Assembly (NCBI RefSeq): GCF_015711015.1
Contig: NZ_CP064653.1
Location: forward strand, 4,650,001-4,714,000
Reading direction: 5' to 3'
Length of the DNA stretch: 64,000 nucleotides
Source of the DNA: Methylomonas sp. LL1
Lineage (GTDB): Bacteria > Pseudomonadota > Gammaproteobacteria > Methylococcales > Methylomonadaceae
The notes beneath the pieces were generated by a model that was not told where the DNA came from, did no database searches, and saw only the letters and a program-made list of their open reading frames with translations. Below, piece after piece: positions 46,830 through 54,997 of this stretch (position 1 is the first letter of the stretch; every line of letters begins with the position of its first letter). The translations under genes were made by a program, and so were the position numbers.

Positions 46830-47555
46830 TTAACAAAATATTCTATTAGCCTTTTCAAGGTCATCTAGCGTATCAATTTCAAACCAGCGAAGACCTGCCA
46901 CATCGACTACGCTTATCAAGGATTCATTTAGGTGAGTTCCTAAAGTAAGATCGTAATATTCGTTTTTATGCCCCGAAGCAACTCCGTTTTTCAACCATTC
47001 CTTTATTTTGTTAACACCATTTCTACTTAATTTAAGAATGCCAACCGATTTGCTTTGTCCTGGGCGTATGAAATTAACATCTCTAATGATTTCTAACGAT
47101 TTCGCAACATATTTTGAATCATATTCAATGTAGGCCCCATCTAGTTCTCGAATCGAAGAGTCAACAAACCAAGAGATATGGTTTCTTGTTGGAAGGTTAA
47201 TAATTGAATTTTCAAAAAACACATCGCCTTCTAAAATCCAAGCAGGTTCATCAATCGCATCTAAACCTAGTGTGAGACTATACATGCTGTTAGTTGATCG
47301 AAAATCATGATTTTCGACATAGGAAATTGGCATGCCTGAGAAATTATAAGCAATAAGTTCTTTAATTACATCGGCGTGATGACCAATTACTATTGTTGTA
47401 TGGGTGCAGCCATTATTAGCTAGTATATTCAGAGAGTTTTCTAAAATAGTACAACCATTGACACGAGCAAGACATTTAGGCTTTTCAAGTGTAAACGGCA
47501 TTAGCCGTTTTCCTTCTCCAGCAGCTAAAATTAACGCCTGATATTTGTTGTTCAT
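46830..47555 (-). CDS. LicC-like nucleotidyltransferase
   Basis: 241 residues. The GT-A-like nucleotidyltransferase signature ALILAAGEGKRLMPFTLEKPKCLARVNG is intact at the N-terminus. NHDFRSTNSMYSLTLGL and WILEGDVFFENS (metal Asp) resemble LicC/PntC enzymes that form CDP-choline or CDP-aminoethylphosphonate more than hexose-1-phosphate enzymes. Its ATG overlaps the wzt stop. With the CDP-alcohol transferase-like fusion downstream, CTP as donor is a reasonable inference. No PEP mutase or choline kinase is in the window. Confidence 0.85.
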   Translation of the reverse strand: MNNKYQALILAAGEGKRLMPFTLEKPKCLARVNGCTILENSLNILANNGCTHTTIVIGHHADVIKELIAYNFSGMPISYVENHDFRSTNSMYSLTLGLDAIDEPAWILEGDVFFENSIINLPTRNHISWFVDSSIRELDGAYIEYDSKYVAKSLEIIRDVNFIRPGQSKSVGILKLSRNGVNKIKEWLKNGVASGHKNEYYDLTLGTHLNESLISVVDVAGLRWFEIDTLDDLEKANRIFC

Positions 47556-48844
47556 AGTTGAGAATTCTTAGAAATAAGTTTCCATGAGCTTTGAGTATAA
47601 ACTTCGCAGCCGCTGACTACATATTGATCGAATCTTGTACGATAACCCGTAACATTATTTTTTATTACTGTAAATTGGGCAACTTCTTGCACATGATCAT
47701 CCGACCAGTCTGGTTCGCTGAGTATCCATAGGCCTATCAAATAATTACCAGGATAAAGCAATAAATGAGGGATTTTTACTTCGAATATATACTTTCCGGG
47801 TTCTAAATCAACAAACAAACCTTCCCACGTCGAAGTTAAATAATGAATTGCAGCCCCATAACGACTTGAAATCTTTAGGCCAATTTCTACGTTTGGCCGA
47901 GGTGAAATGCATTCAACTTCAATATGAGCAACAAATGGGGTATTCATCATGAATGTTGAAGCTGGGTTTCCCTTGTCATCAAAAAGTCGTAATCGCTGTA
48001 ACCTAGCATAGCTCTGGTGGCCATAATGTATTACTGAGTGTAGAGTGATGTCTGCATTTGATTGGCCATTCGTTAAATATGTAGTAACCACATCTTTAAC
48101 ATTTCCATCAATAAGTTTTTCACCTTGGTTTAACAAGATTGCGCGTGAACAAAGTTCATTTATAGCACCCATGTTATGGCTAACGAATAAAACTGTTCTT
48201 CCCTGAGCGTTTACATCTTGCATTTTGCCTAAACATTTCTTCTGAAACTGCGTATCGCCCACCGCAAGAACCTCATCGACAATCAATATATCTGGCTCCA
48301 GGTGGGCCGCCACTGCAAAGGCCAGCTTCACATACATGCCGCTGGAATAACGTTTGACCGGCGTATCTAGAAATTTTTCCACTTCGGCAAAATCGACGAT
48401 TTCATCGAATTTTCTTTTGATTTCAGCTTTTCGCATGCCGAGTATGGCGCCGTTTAAATAGATGTTTTCCCGACCGGACAGTTCTGGATGAAAGCCTGTT
48501 CCGACTTCCAGCAAACTGGCAACGCGGCCTTTTAGCGTAATTTTGCCGGTAGTCGGTGCAGTGATGCGGCTGAGGATTTTTAACAGGGTTGATTTGCCGG
48601 CACCGTTACGGCCGATAATGCCAACTTTATCACCTTGCTGGATTTCGAAGTTGATGTCTTTTAGTGCCCAGAATTCTTCCAGTTCGATTTGTTCTGTATT
48701 AGCTTGCAATGGATGGCACAAGCGCCTGGCTACTGATTTCACGCCATGGCTTAAACTATCACGCAACGTGCTGTAGCGGGCCTGTTTTTCATGGCCTATT
48801 ATGTATTTTTTGCCGATATTTTCGACTTTGATGATTGTCGTCAT
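47552..48844 (-). CDS. wzt: O-antigen ABC exporter ATPase with C-terminal cargo-binding domain
   Basis: 430 residues. The ABC domain (about 1-245) has Walker A GIIGRNGAGKSTLL, the signature KRYSSGMYVKLAFAVAAHLEPDILIVDEVLAVGD (LSGG variant, Walker B) and the switch His in VLFVSHNMGAI. Residues about 260-425 form a beta-sandwich Wzt_C domain (IEVECISPRPNVEIGLKI, PGKYIFEVKIPHLLLYPGNY), which in E. coli O9a-type systems binds the modified chain end. Energises export of a finished polysaccharide across the inner membrane. The C-terminal half of the gene is AT-richer than the ABC half, so it may have been exchanged. Confidence 0.94.
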   Translation of the reverse strand: MTTIIKVENIGKKYIIGHEKQARYSTLRDSLSHGVKSVARRLCHPLQANTEQIELEEFWALKDINFEIQQGDKVGIIGRNGAGKSTLLKILSRITAPTTGKITLKGRVASLLEVGTGFHPELSGRENIYLNGAILGMRKAEIKRKFDEIVDFAEVEKFLDTPVKRYSSGMYVKLAFAVAAHLEPDILIVDEVLAVGDTQFQKKCLGKMQDVNAQGRTVLFVSHNMGAINELCSRAILLNQGEKLIDGNVKDVVTTYLTNGQSNADITLHSVIHYGHQSYARLQRLRLFDDKGNPASTFMMNTPFVAHIEVECISPRPNVEIGLKISSRYGAAIHYLTSTWEGLFVDLEPGKYIFEVKIPHLLLYPGNYLIGLWILSEPDWSDDHVQEVAQFTVIKNNVTGYRTRFDQYVVSGCEVYTQSSWKLISKNSQL

Positions 48845-48880
48845 AATAAATCGTTAATTTTTAACAAAATGGTTGAGCAA

Positions 48881-49711
48881 TCAAATCGTATCGGCAAATT
48901 GTTTCTCGGTTTTTAAATAATAGTTTAGACCTACAAAAAACAGCAGGAACGATACCCCAATCGACAAATGGAACCCTTGCAGATAAAGCGTCGATAGATC
49001 CCCTAAAATCATCCAGCGAAATCCATCAATGACACCCACCATCGGATTAATCGAATAAATCAAGCGCCATTGTTCAGGGATGATATGGCTGCTGTATCCA
49101 ACCGGCGAGATATAAAGCCCCATTTGCATCAGAAAAGGAATGAGGTAACGAAAATCTCGATATTTGACATTCAGTGCTGCTATCAAATATCCAAGTCCTA
49201 GGGAGGTTATTCCGGCTTGGATTAAAAACAGTGGCATTATCAAAATGTAGATACTGGGTACAAAACTATAGTAAATCATTAGACCGATCAAAATGACAAA
49301 TGAAATTAAAAAATCGATCAAATTAACAAATATTGGCGTGGTTGGCACAACGATGCGTGGGAAGTAGATTTTACTGATCATTGCCGAATTGTCGATGACG
49401 GCGTTTGCGCTTTCGCTTAAGGTTGTCGCGAAAAAATACCACGGCAACATAGCGGTAAACACCATAATGGCATATGGTGCTTCCCCTTCCGTAGGTAACT
49501 TGGCGAGTTTTCCGAAAACCAGAGTAAAAACAACCATGGTTAGTAAGGGTCTGATAATAACCCAAGCCGCGCCGATGGCGGTTTGTTTGTAGCGGACTTT
49601 AAAATCTCGCCAAGCTAGAAAATAAAGCAAATCGCGGTATTCCCATAATTCTCTCCCTGAATCGCCTAGAGTTTTATCTGGCGTTATGATGATTTCTCCT
49701 TGGGTATTCAT
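48881..49711 (-). CDS. wzm: O-antigen ABC exporter permease
   Basis: 276 residues with six hydrophobic helices in the ABC2-membrane family. The start region LWEYRDLLYFLAWRDFKVRYKQTAIGAAW is the conserved amphipathic coupling segment, and GLGYLIAALNVKYRDFRYLIPFLMQMGLYISPVGYS and NPMVGVIDGFRW are typical of Wzm. It pairs with the Wzt ATPase 36 bases downstream. First gene of the minus-strand operon; the promoter should lie in the 380-base region to the right. Confidence 0.95.
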   Translation of the reverse strand: MNTQGEIIITPDKTLGDSGRELWEYRDLLYFLAWRDFKVRYKQTAIGAAWVIIRPLLTMVVFTLVFGKLAKLPTEGEAPYAIMVFTAMLPWYFFATTLSESANAVIDNSAMISKIYFPRIVVPTTPIFVNLIDFLISFVILIGLMIYYSFVPSIYILIMPLFLIQAGITSLGLGYLIAALNVKYRDFRYLIPFLMQMGLYISPVGYSSHIIPEQWRLIYSINPMVGVIDGFRWMILGDLSTLYLQGFHLSIGVSFLLFFVGLNYYLKTEKQFADTI

Positions 49712-50093
49712 ATTGTTTGTCGTTTCGCTTTTAAATTGAATTTAGGACTCTGCTATGCCGAAAAATGAATGGGTGTATGTTCCGCATGGTATTTTCTGTT
49801 AAGACGATTTCCAGCAAAAATATACCCGACTGACGGGCCTTTTTGTCTATCTACCGCAGCTCAAAAGGGTTGCATAACCGCTTAACGATAAGTCAGCTGG
49901 TAGTCACAACAGACGATCCGTTTGTTCGCTAATCCCGCTAGGAAAACAATGCAAACAAACACGGCTATGAAGCCTTTCTCGAGCCCTGTAGCAGAACAAA
50001 AATCCGGCGCGATTCGGGTATATCTATTCTTGGCAATGGCCTAAATATTGTGAATGATAATTTAGTTATACAATATCCAACCGGGCAAAATGC
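49712..50093. other. 382-base region between the exporter operon and the GT-C/TPR gene
   Basis: Should contain the promoter of the wzm operon on the minus strand; I see no consensus pair. A 31-codon plus-strand frame is noted separately. Nothing else recognised. Confidence 0.5.
49949..50044 (+). other. Short open frame with ribosome site, possibly a truncated gene start
   Basis: 31 residues from the ATG at 49949 with an AGGA site, ending at TAA 50042-50044. It ends in a hydrophobic run (IRVYLFLAMA) that stops just where a membrane helix would begin, as if it were the cut-off start of a membrane protein. There is no recognised family and chance is possible. Confidence 0.25.
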
Positions 50094-52001
50094 CTATTTT
50101 TTATTTAGCTCATCTTGCAGGTTTTGTTTGATTCGGTTTATTTCACTACTGTATTCAGGCCTAACGTTAAGTGACAAAACATTGGGTTTCTCTTGTTTTA
50201 ATAATGGTTCTATCCTGTTCAAATGCTTCATGGCTTGTTCAAAGTGTTTGTGTGATGCCAATATGCCTACTTGAACCAATCCGTGTTCGATGTTTTTATT
50301 GGACGATAGCACGTTGTCGAATTCGGCCAGTGCAAGTTCTGGTTGTTGTATGGTTGCATAGATTAAGCCTTTCAGGTGATGCATCTGAAAACCTACGCGA
50401 GGATCACTCTTCACTGCTGGATTATTGAGCAAGCTTTCCAACAGGCGTAGTCCATCTTGATAAGTCACTCCCTTGCATTCTGGTTTTAACAAAGTTTGTA
50501 TCGTGGCTTGTAGTATATTGAATGCATGCGAAGTGTAATTCAAACGACCTGTAGCTTGGTTGATGGCTTCGATATCGCTGTTTGATACGCCACCATTTTG
50601 GCATTTCAAAATAAACCAATGCCATTGTAAATCCAGGCTTGATGGAATGTTGGTTTTGCCTTTATCAAGCAGTTCAAGTGCCTTAATAGGATGGCCCGCG
50701 TTTTCTAGCTCTAGTGCGGCAGTCCGTTGAGCTCGAGATGAATCAGGATTTTGTTGGGCCCAAAATAGTGTCAATTCCACTGAGTTGCCCCAGAGTTTGC
50801 TGCGTTGATAGGTAAACAGCGCGCAAATTGTTAGAAATAATATTATTCCAGTGTTAAGGGATTTTTGATCGAAGCGAATCATTGCGCTGCCAAACGGTAA
50901 AAACAAAAAAATGGCCGGCAAATAATTGCGATGTTCGAAATACAGTTCCAGACCTAGAGTGGTTGACTCCAATAAATGGCCTGCGAAAAAAAACACTATG
51001 CCTAAGCTTAGCAAAGGCCAGCGATGACGTTTCAAGATGGCAAAAACCAATAAGCCAATCAGTACAAGGATGCTGAATATGGTGCTTATGGGGGTTAAAA
51101 GTCCGGTAGATAGCTGGATATTTTCATTTAGCAGGCCAGGATAAAACATCTGCGGGATGAATAAATGATATAAATAACCTGCGACTAAACGGCTTTCTGT
51201 CATGAGCCTTTGCGGCAGCGTAAAGTCGCGGTTATGGAAGGGATGGTCCAGCGTGTAAGGGTTAAACGAATAGGCCAGATAAGCAAAAACCGCCAAACTC
51301 GGTAGCGCTAAAAATACTACTTGCCAGATTTTATTGAGTGGCTGTGAGTTGGTGGCAGGGTGGCGAAATACACAAATTTCAACGCAAGCAATTAACAAAG
51401 GCAGTAATACGCCGTTTTCTTTGCTCAGGATTGCCAGCAAAGTAAATAATACGATCGCGCAAGACATCAATCCATAAGCTCGGCGCACTTGACTTGCCAT
51501 CATCCGGCGGCCCTTGGTGTAAAGCCATAAGCCGACAATCGAAAAAAATGCCGATAGCATGGCCATGCGCTGCACGACATACAGTACGGTGGACACTAAA
51601 AAAGGATGCAGCAACCATGCGGCGGAGACAAGCATTGCAGCCCAGGTCAGTCTGTCGGATGGCTTATAAAAACACAGTAATAATCGTTGGCACAGCAAAT
51701 ATAAAAAAATGCCGCATAGGCCATGCAGCAACACATTGGTCAGTTTGAACGGAAAAGGATCTGTGGGCCAGTTGGTGCCGTTGACCAGAAAACTCAACAA
51801 ACTCAACGGTCGGCCGGTCGGGCCGGCGATGCCGCCAGCCAGGTATTTGATGAAGGTGTCTAGGTTTCTGACGCCGTTATAGTTGCCGAGTTTGTCAAGA
51901 TTGCCGAAATCGTCCAGCAGAAAGGGGCCTGATAATCCGGGCCAAAAGCATATTAATGTCAATCCCAGGTATAGGCAAGGTATGTAAAATGCTTTGTTCA
52001 A
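50094..52001 (-). CDS. GT-C membrane protein with C-terminal TPR region, candidate pilin glycosyltransferase
   Basis: 635 residues. About 11 hydrophobic helices fill residues 1-400, then a soluble helical TPR-like region follows (NAGHPIKALELLDKGKTNIP, QPELALAEFDNVL). The first loop LSGPFLLDDFGNLDKL carries the acidic pair placed as in GT-C enzymes, followed by GRPLSLLSFLVNG and AWLLHPFLVSTVLYVVQRMAML, as in the PMT/TMTC-like group. It would use a polyprenyl-phosphate sugar on the periplasmic side. It lies 81 bases downstream of the type IV pilin gene in the same direction, the place of PilO/TfpW-type pilin glycosyltransferases. Target is inference. Confidence 0.75.
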   Translation of the reverse strand: MNKAFYIPCLYLGLTLICFWPGLSGPFLLDDFGNLDKLGNYNGVRNLDTFIKYLAGGIAGPTGRPLSLLSFLVNGTNWPTDPFPFKLTNVLLHGLCGIFLYLLCQRLLLCFYKPSDRLTWAAMLVSAAWLLHPFLVSTVLYVVQRMAMLSAFFSIVGLWLYTKGRRMMASQVRRAYGLMSCAIVLFTLLAILSKENGVLLPLLIACVEICVFRHPATNSQPLNKIWQVVFLALPSLAVFAYLAYSFNPYTLDHPFHNRDFTLPQRLMTESRLVAGYLYHLFIPQMFYPGLLNENIQLSTGLLTPISTIFSILVLIGLLVFAILKRHRWPLLSLGIVFFFAGHLLESTTLGLELYFEHRNYLPAIFLFLPFGSAMIRFDQKSLNTGIILFLTICALFTYQRSKLWGNSVELTLFWAQQNPDSSRAQRTAALELENAGHPIKALELLDKGKTNIPSSLDLQWHWFILKCQNGGVSNSDIEAINQATGRLNYTSHAFNILQATIQTLLKPECKGVTYQDGLRLLESLLNNPAVKSDPRVGFQMHHLKGLIYATIQQPELALAEFDNVLSSNKNIEHGLVQVGILASHKHFEQAMKHLNRIEPLLKQEKPNVLSLNVRPEYSSEINRIKQNLQDELNKK

Positions 52002-52041
52002 GATAATTTATGGTTTGGTAGGCATTTCCTGGGCAAATAAA

Positions 52042-52063
52042 AAACCCCGCAAAAGCGGGGTTT
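52042..52063 (-). terminator. Terminator of the pilin gene
   Basis: A perfect 9-bp stem AAACCCCGC/GCGGGGTTT (52063-52055, 52050-52042) with a TTTT loop, followed on the minus strand by further T. It lies 19 bases after the pilin stop and should reduce, not abolish, transcription into the GT-C gene. Confidence 0.93.
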
Positions 52064-52082
52064 AAATCATTAGGTTATAATT

Positions 52083-52538
52083 TTAACGGCAAGAGGATGG
52101 TAAATATTTAGTATCAATATCTGCGCTTTTGCATTTCCAAATGACGCTGCCCTCGGTTGTCGTGGGGGAAAGCTGTAATACTAGGCCATCGATTTTAGCA
52201 TTGGCTGCTTGAGGACTGGAGCTCTCAAATGTAGCTTCAATTAAACCATCTGTTACTTCTACCTGAGAAACATAATTTCCTTTAATGTCAGTCGCGGCAG
52301 GTATGCCGAGGGCGCCACTGTCCGCGTCGGTAAGGTCGCCGGTGTTGCTCCATATTTCGGAAACGGTTGTTTGTACGCCGCCGCTTAAAGCCGCGCCTTC
52401 GGATACTTGGGAGCGGATAATGTAATCTTGATACGCGGGCAACGCTATCGCCGCCAGGATACCGATGATCGCCACAACGATCATCAGTTCGATTAAGGTA
52501 AAGCCTTGTTGTACTTTTTTCATGGATAGTGTGTTCAT
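52083..52538 (-). CDS. pilA: Type IV major pilin
   Basis: 151 residues from the ATG at 52538, with a GAGG site. The short leader ending in QQG is cut before [27 protein letters not shown], the type IVa prepilin signature with Phe +1 and Glu +5. The variable head follows, and a C-terminal cysteine pair in [18 protein letters not shown] forms the usual disulfide loop. Assembled by the pilus machinery encoded elsewhere. The last residues are SCR, not Ser, so TfpO-type C-terminal serine glycosylation is unlikely. Transcribed from a sigma-54-type promoter. Confidence 0.96.
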   Translation of the reverse strand: MNTLSMKKVQQGFTLIELMIVVAIIGILAAIALPAYQDYIIRSQVSEGAALSGGVQTTVSEIWSNTGDLTDADSGALGIPAATDIKGNYVSQVEVTDGLIEATFESSSPQAANAKIDGLVLQLSPTTTEGSVIWKCKSADIDTKYLPSSCR

Positions 52539-52579
52539 GGATAAATCCTCGGTTGGTTATAAGGTGTCGGTAACAGTAA

Positions 52580-52595
52580 AGCAGCAAGCGTGCCA
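52580..52595 (-). promoter_or_regulatory. Sigma-54 promoter of the pilin gene
   Basis: On the minus strand TGGCACGCTTGCTGCT fits TGGCACG-N4-TTGCW with a single mismatch; the -24 GG and -12 GC are correctly spaced. It lies about 42 bases before the pilin ATG. Sigma-54 control through PilR is usual for type IVa major pilin genes. Confidence 0.85.
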
Positions 52596-52828
52596 GGATG
52601 GTTTTTATTGCGTTGATTTTGTCGGGGTGATTTAAGTGCTTGTAAAGGCGAGTATTAACTTAGAGAAAGGCAAAAATATTCTGCCTGATGCGGTTTGTTA
52701 TCCGATGCTGGTGATTGATTTTTCCACAGTGGACTTGGCGAAATTCACTTTTGCCGGTAAAAATACTCTGCCAGGTAAATAATGCCTGTTAAAAAAGTCT
52801 GCCAAGCTATAGCTAACTAAATTAATGT

Positions 52829-53296
52829 ATGAATAATTTGCCCAGCATCACCCTTCAGGCTGCCATGACCTTAACAGAATGGAGCGAGCGCACTATCAGG
52901 CGCCGGCTTGCGGATGGAGCGTTAAAATGTGCCAATGATAATCAGGCATCAAACAAAACCTTGATTTGTTTCGAATCTATCGAGCAGGATGTTTGTATTC
53001 CGCTGTCTAGCGATGATATCGGGCTGATTAAGGCGGCTGATGCCGGCGATGCCGAGGCTCAAACTGATTTGGCCCTGCTTTTTTGGGCGCATGACAAGAC
53101 TAAAAGCGCGCTGTACTGGCTGGAATCGGCGGCGAAGCAGAATTTCCCGGATGCCATGCAGGAGCTTGGCTATTGTTATCTGCTGGGCGAAGGAGTGGAA
53201 AAAGATGAAAATGTTGCTGTAATGTGGATTGCCAAGGCAGCCTCGCTGGGGCATGCGATTGCCTGTGTTCAGATGGAGGCGTTGTCGAGTAATTGA
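52829..53296 (+). CDS. Sel1-repeat protein with N-terminal HTH-like segment
   Basis: 155 residues. The N-terminal part (AMTLTEWSERTIRRRLADGALKCA) looks like a small DNA-binding helix-turn-helix. The C-terminal half has two Sel1-like repeats (DAEAQTDLALLFWAHDKTKSALYWLESAA; PDAMQELGYCYLLGEGVEKDENVAVMWIAKAASLGHA). No signal peptide. It is divergent from the pilin gene across 290 bases, so it could regulate or interact with pilus functions, but this is only position-based inference. Confidence 0.75.
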   Translation: MNNLPSITLQAAMTLTEWSERTIRRRLADGALKCANDNQASNKTLICFESIEQDVCIPLSSDDIGLIKAADAGDAEAQTDLALLFWAHDKTKSALYWLESAAKQNFPDAMQELGYCYLLGEGVEKDENVAVMWIAKAASLGHAIACVQMEALSSN

Positions 53297-53344
53297 TCTG
53301 ATGCGGAGTTGGGTAGAATTTTTCGACCTTTGGTTGTCGCTGCA

Positions 53345-53362
53345 GGTCGAATAAATTCGACC
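53345..53362. repeat. Perfect 18-bp palindrome
   Basis: GGTCGAAT and ATTCGACC flank a 2-base centre, followed by CCTAC. It resembles short palindromic intergenic repeats. It lies between the Sel1 gene and the convergent broken DUF1640 gene. Only one copy was noticed in the window. Confidence 0.6.
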
Positions 53363-53386
53363 CTACAATGTATTTTGACGGTAAGT

Positions 53387-53728
53387 CTAAATCAGATGGG
53401 CAATTTTCAATAGCACGCCGACAATCAATGTAGTTTGCAAAAAGCCCGCGCCGATAATTCAGCGGGTTAAGTCGGCTTTGCTTTCGGCAATCATGCGTCC
53501 GGTGTCTGCTCTGGGCAGCTCTATTTTGTGTTCCAGATTTGTTTCCAGTTCCTTCAGGTCGCGCTTGGTAGCCAGATCATCCAAATGGTAATCGTGAATG
53601 GCTTGCTGCAAGGTTTCGTTACTGGCTTCCCGCTGGATTTCGGTGATGACGGCGGCTTGTTCTTCGCTAAAGCCAACGAACTTTAATCGCGTAGCAAACT
53701 TCAATGTGTCAAATGGGATTGTATTCAT
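53387..53728 (-). pseudogene. DUF1640 coiled-coil membrane protein gene with in-frame TGA
   Basis: The gene starts at the ATG at 53728 and reads 89 residues of a DUF1640-type protein (FSEEQAAVITEIQREASNE, DLATKRDLKELETNLEHKIE), ending at TGA 53461-53459 after KADLTR. In the same frame the next 22 codons read IIGAGFLQTTLIVGVLLKIA and HLI, then TAG at 53389. This is the membrane helix the family always ends with. The codon lost would be the Trp that normally starts that helix (TGG to TGA). The protein made is a soluble stub unless the stop is read through. Start and frame are otherwise sound. Confidence 0.8.
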
Positions 53729-53896
53729 GACTCAATCTCTTCATTTTGCTGGGTGATATTGTACGGCAATCAGGCTTATGCATGAAGTGTTCGGGATGAG
53801 CGACCATCATCACCTATGCCGCCGCAGCGCATAAAGCTTAACTCGTGGGAGCTGGTTTATTTCTGTCGAGACGTTTTGAGTTTAACTTGTTGATTT

Positions 53897-53972
<76 letters not shown>

Positions 53973-53994
53973 TTGAGATGGATTTTGATATTAA

Positions 53995-54068
53995 TGGAGG
54001 CTGCGACCGGAATCGAACCGGTGTATACGGCTTTGCAGGCCGCTGCATAACCACTTTGCTACGCAGCC
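53995..54068 (-). tRNA. tRNA-Cys (anticodon GCA)
   Basis: 74 bases including an encoded CCA. Acceptor GGCTGCG pairs with CGCAGCC; anticodon loop CTGCAAA gives GCA; T arm CCGGTTCGATTCCGG. Lies between the two tRNA-Gly genes on the same strand. Confidence 0.97.
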
Positions 54069-54080
54069 TTTGTTCGAAAT

Positions 54081-54109
54081 AAAAAAGCCGCGAATTTCGC
54101 GGCTTTTTT
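54081..54109 (-). terminator. Palindromic terminator inside the tRNA cluster
   Basis: AAAAAAGCCGCGAA folds back on TTCGCGGCTTTTTT with a minimal loop, giving U-runs on both strands. It lies between tRNA-Gly copy 2 (upstream) and tRNA-Cys, so it should end part of the transcript before the last two tRNAs. Confidence 0.88.
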
Positions 54110-54115
54110 AGAATT

Positions 54116-54191
<76 letters not shown>

Positions 54192-54209
54192 TTTGCTTTC
54201 GATTCGTGC

Positions 54210-54237
54210 ATTATAAGCAAAAAAATCGTCGAGTCAA
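54210..54237 (-). promoter_or_regulatory. Sigma-70 promoter of the tRNA cluster
   Basis: On the minus strand TTGACT (54237-54232), a 16-base spacer and a perfect TATAAT (54215-54210), 18 bases before the first tRNA. No GC-rich stringent discriminator is obvious. Confidence 0.85.
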
Positions 54238-54250
54238 CAGATTTTTAAAT

Positions 54251-54787
54251 TTATTGTAAATCAATCGCCAATGCCCAGCCTTTTTTGCCTTCGCATTCAC
54301 CCGAAGTCATTTCAACTTCAACGAAAACGTCTTTTTTACCGTAAGCATCTTGTGCTTGAATGGCTTTAACCGGGGTGCCTTGCGCCATGTGTTTGCAAGC
54401 GCCGTCACGATCGGCTTCCTCGGTATCGTCATAGGCAGCCATCGAGCCGGGAACCGCAACTAAGCGGATAGTGGCGTTGGCATCATAGGCGTTGGCGCTT
54501 TTTAATACATAGTTTTGACCTGGGACTATGGCTTTAGATTGGTGAACAGGCAGTTGGGGATCGGAACCACCGGACATGACTAAAAATAGGAAAACGACAG
54601 CAACCGCTCCGATACCGCCGAAGAAAACCTTAGGATTGGATTCTTTAAGTTCAAGTAACTTGGCAACCAGGTTGGAGCCGGCATTTTGCGCTGGTGCGGG
54701 TGATTCTGTTGGTTGGCTCGCCGGTTGGCCGGCTTCTTCGGGTTGGTTCAGGTTTTCTGATTCGTTAGTGTTGTCATCTATGCTCAT
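54251..54787 (-). CDS. Single-span membrane protein of unknown function
   Basis: 178 residues. An acidic, Pro/Gln/Glu-rich cytoplasmic tail (about 1-45) leads to one membrane helix (VFFGGIGAVAVVFLFLVMSGG, about 53-73). A periplasmic domain of about 100 residues follows with two cysteines (GACKHM, GECEGK), which may pair. The domain composition (ALKSANAYDANATIRLVAVPG) suggests a small beta fold of SH3 type. Not recognised further. It stands alone; its stop lies just 14 bases from the tRNA promoter. Confidence 0.75.
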   Translation of the reverse strand: MSIDDNTNESENLNQPEEAGQPASQPTESPAPAQNAGSNLVAKLLELKESNPKVFFGGIGAVAVVFLFLVMSGGSDPQLPVHQSKAIVPGQNYVLKSANAYDANATIRLVAVPGSMAAYDDTEEADRDGACKHMAQGTPVKAIQAQDAYGKKDVFVEVEMTSGECEGKKGWALAIDLQ

Positions 54788-54997
54788 GCGATTGTCCTCT
54801 CAAAATAATTATTATTATGGCAAGAGCGCTAAAGTTACCATGCTGATGGAACATTTCAAGCATTCATTTTGCAGTTTTTCTTTATTCCGCTTTTTGCATA
54901 ACGGTCTACAGTTGTTTAGATTGCGGAAAATTGCTGGCGGACGCCAGACTGAGTTACAATATTAGAGAAATCTTAAATACTAACATTGGGTGCGCAT

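Noticed and set aside
45585-47555. Classical phosphonate biosynthesis
   Set aside because: No PEP mutase or phosphonopyruvate decarboxylase gene is in the window, so the ApgM-like and nucleotidyltransferase genes alone do not establish a C-P bond pathway.
46830-47555. Campylobacter-type O-methyl phosphoramidate pathway
   Set aside because: The nucleotidyltransferase would fit, but glutamine kinase and the amidotransferase-like hydrolase are missing.
53387-53461. Selenocysteine at the DUF1640 TGA
   Set aside because: The family position is normally Trp, and no SECIS-like hairpin or selenoprotein context is visible; a nonsense change is simpler.
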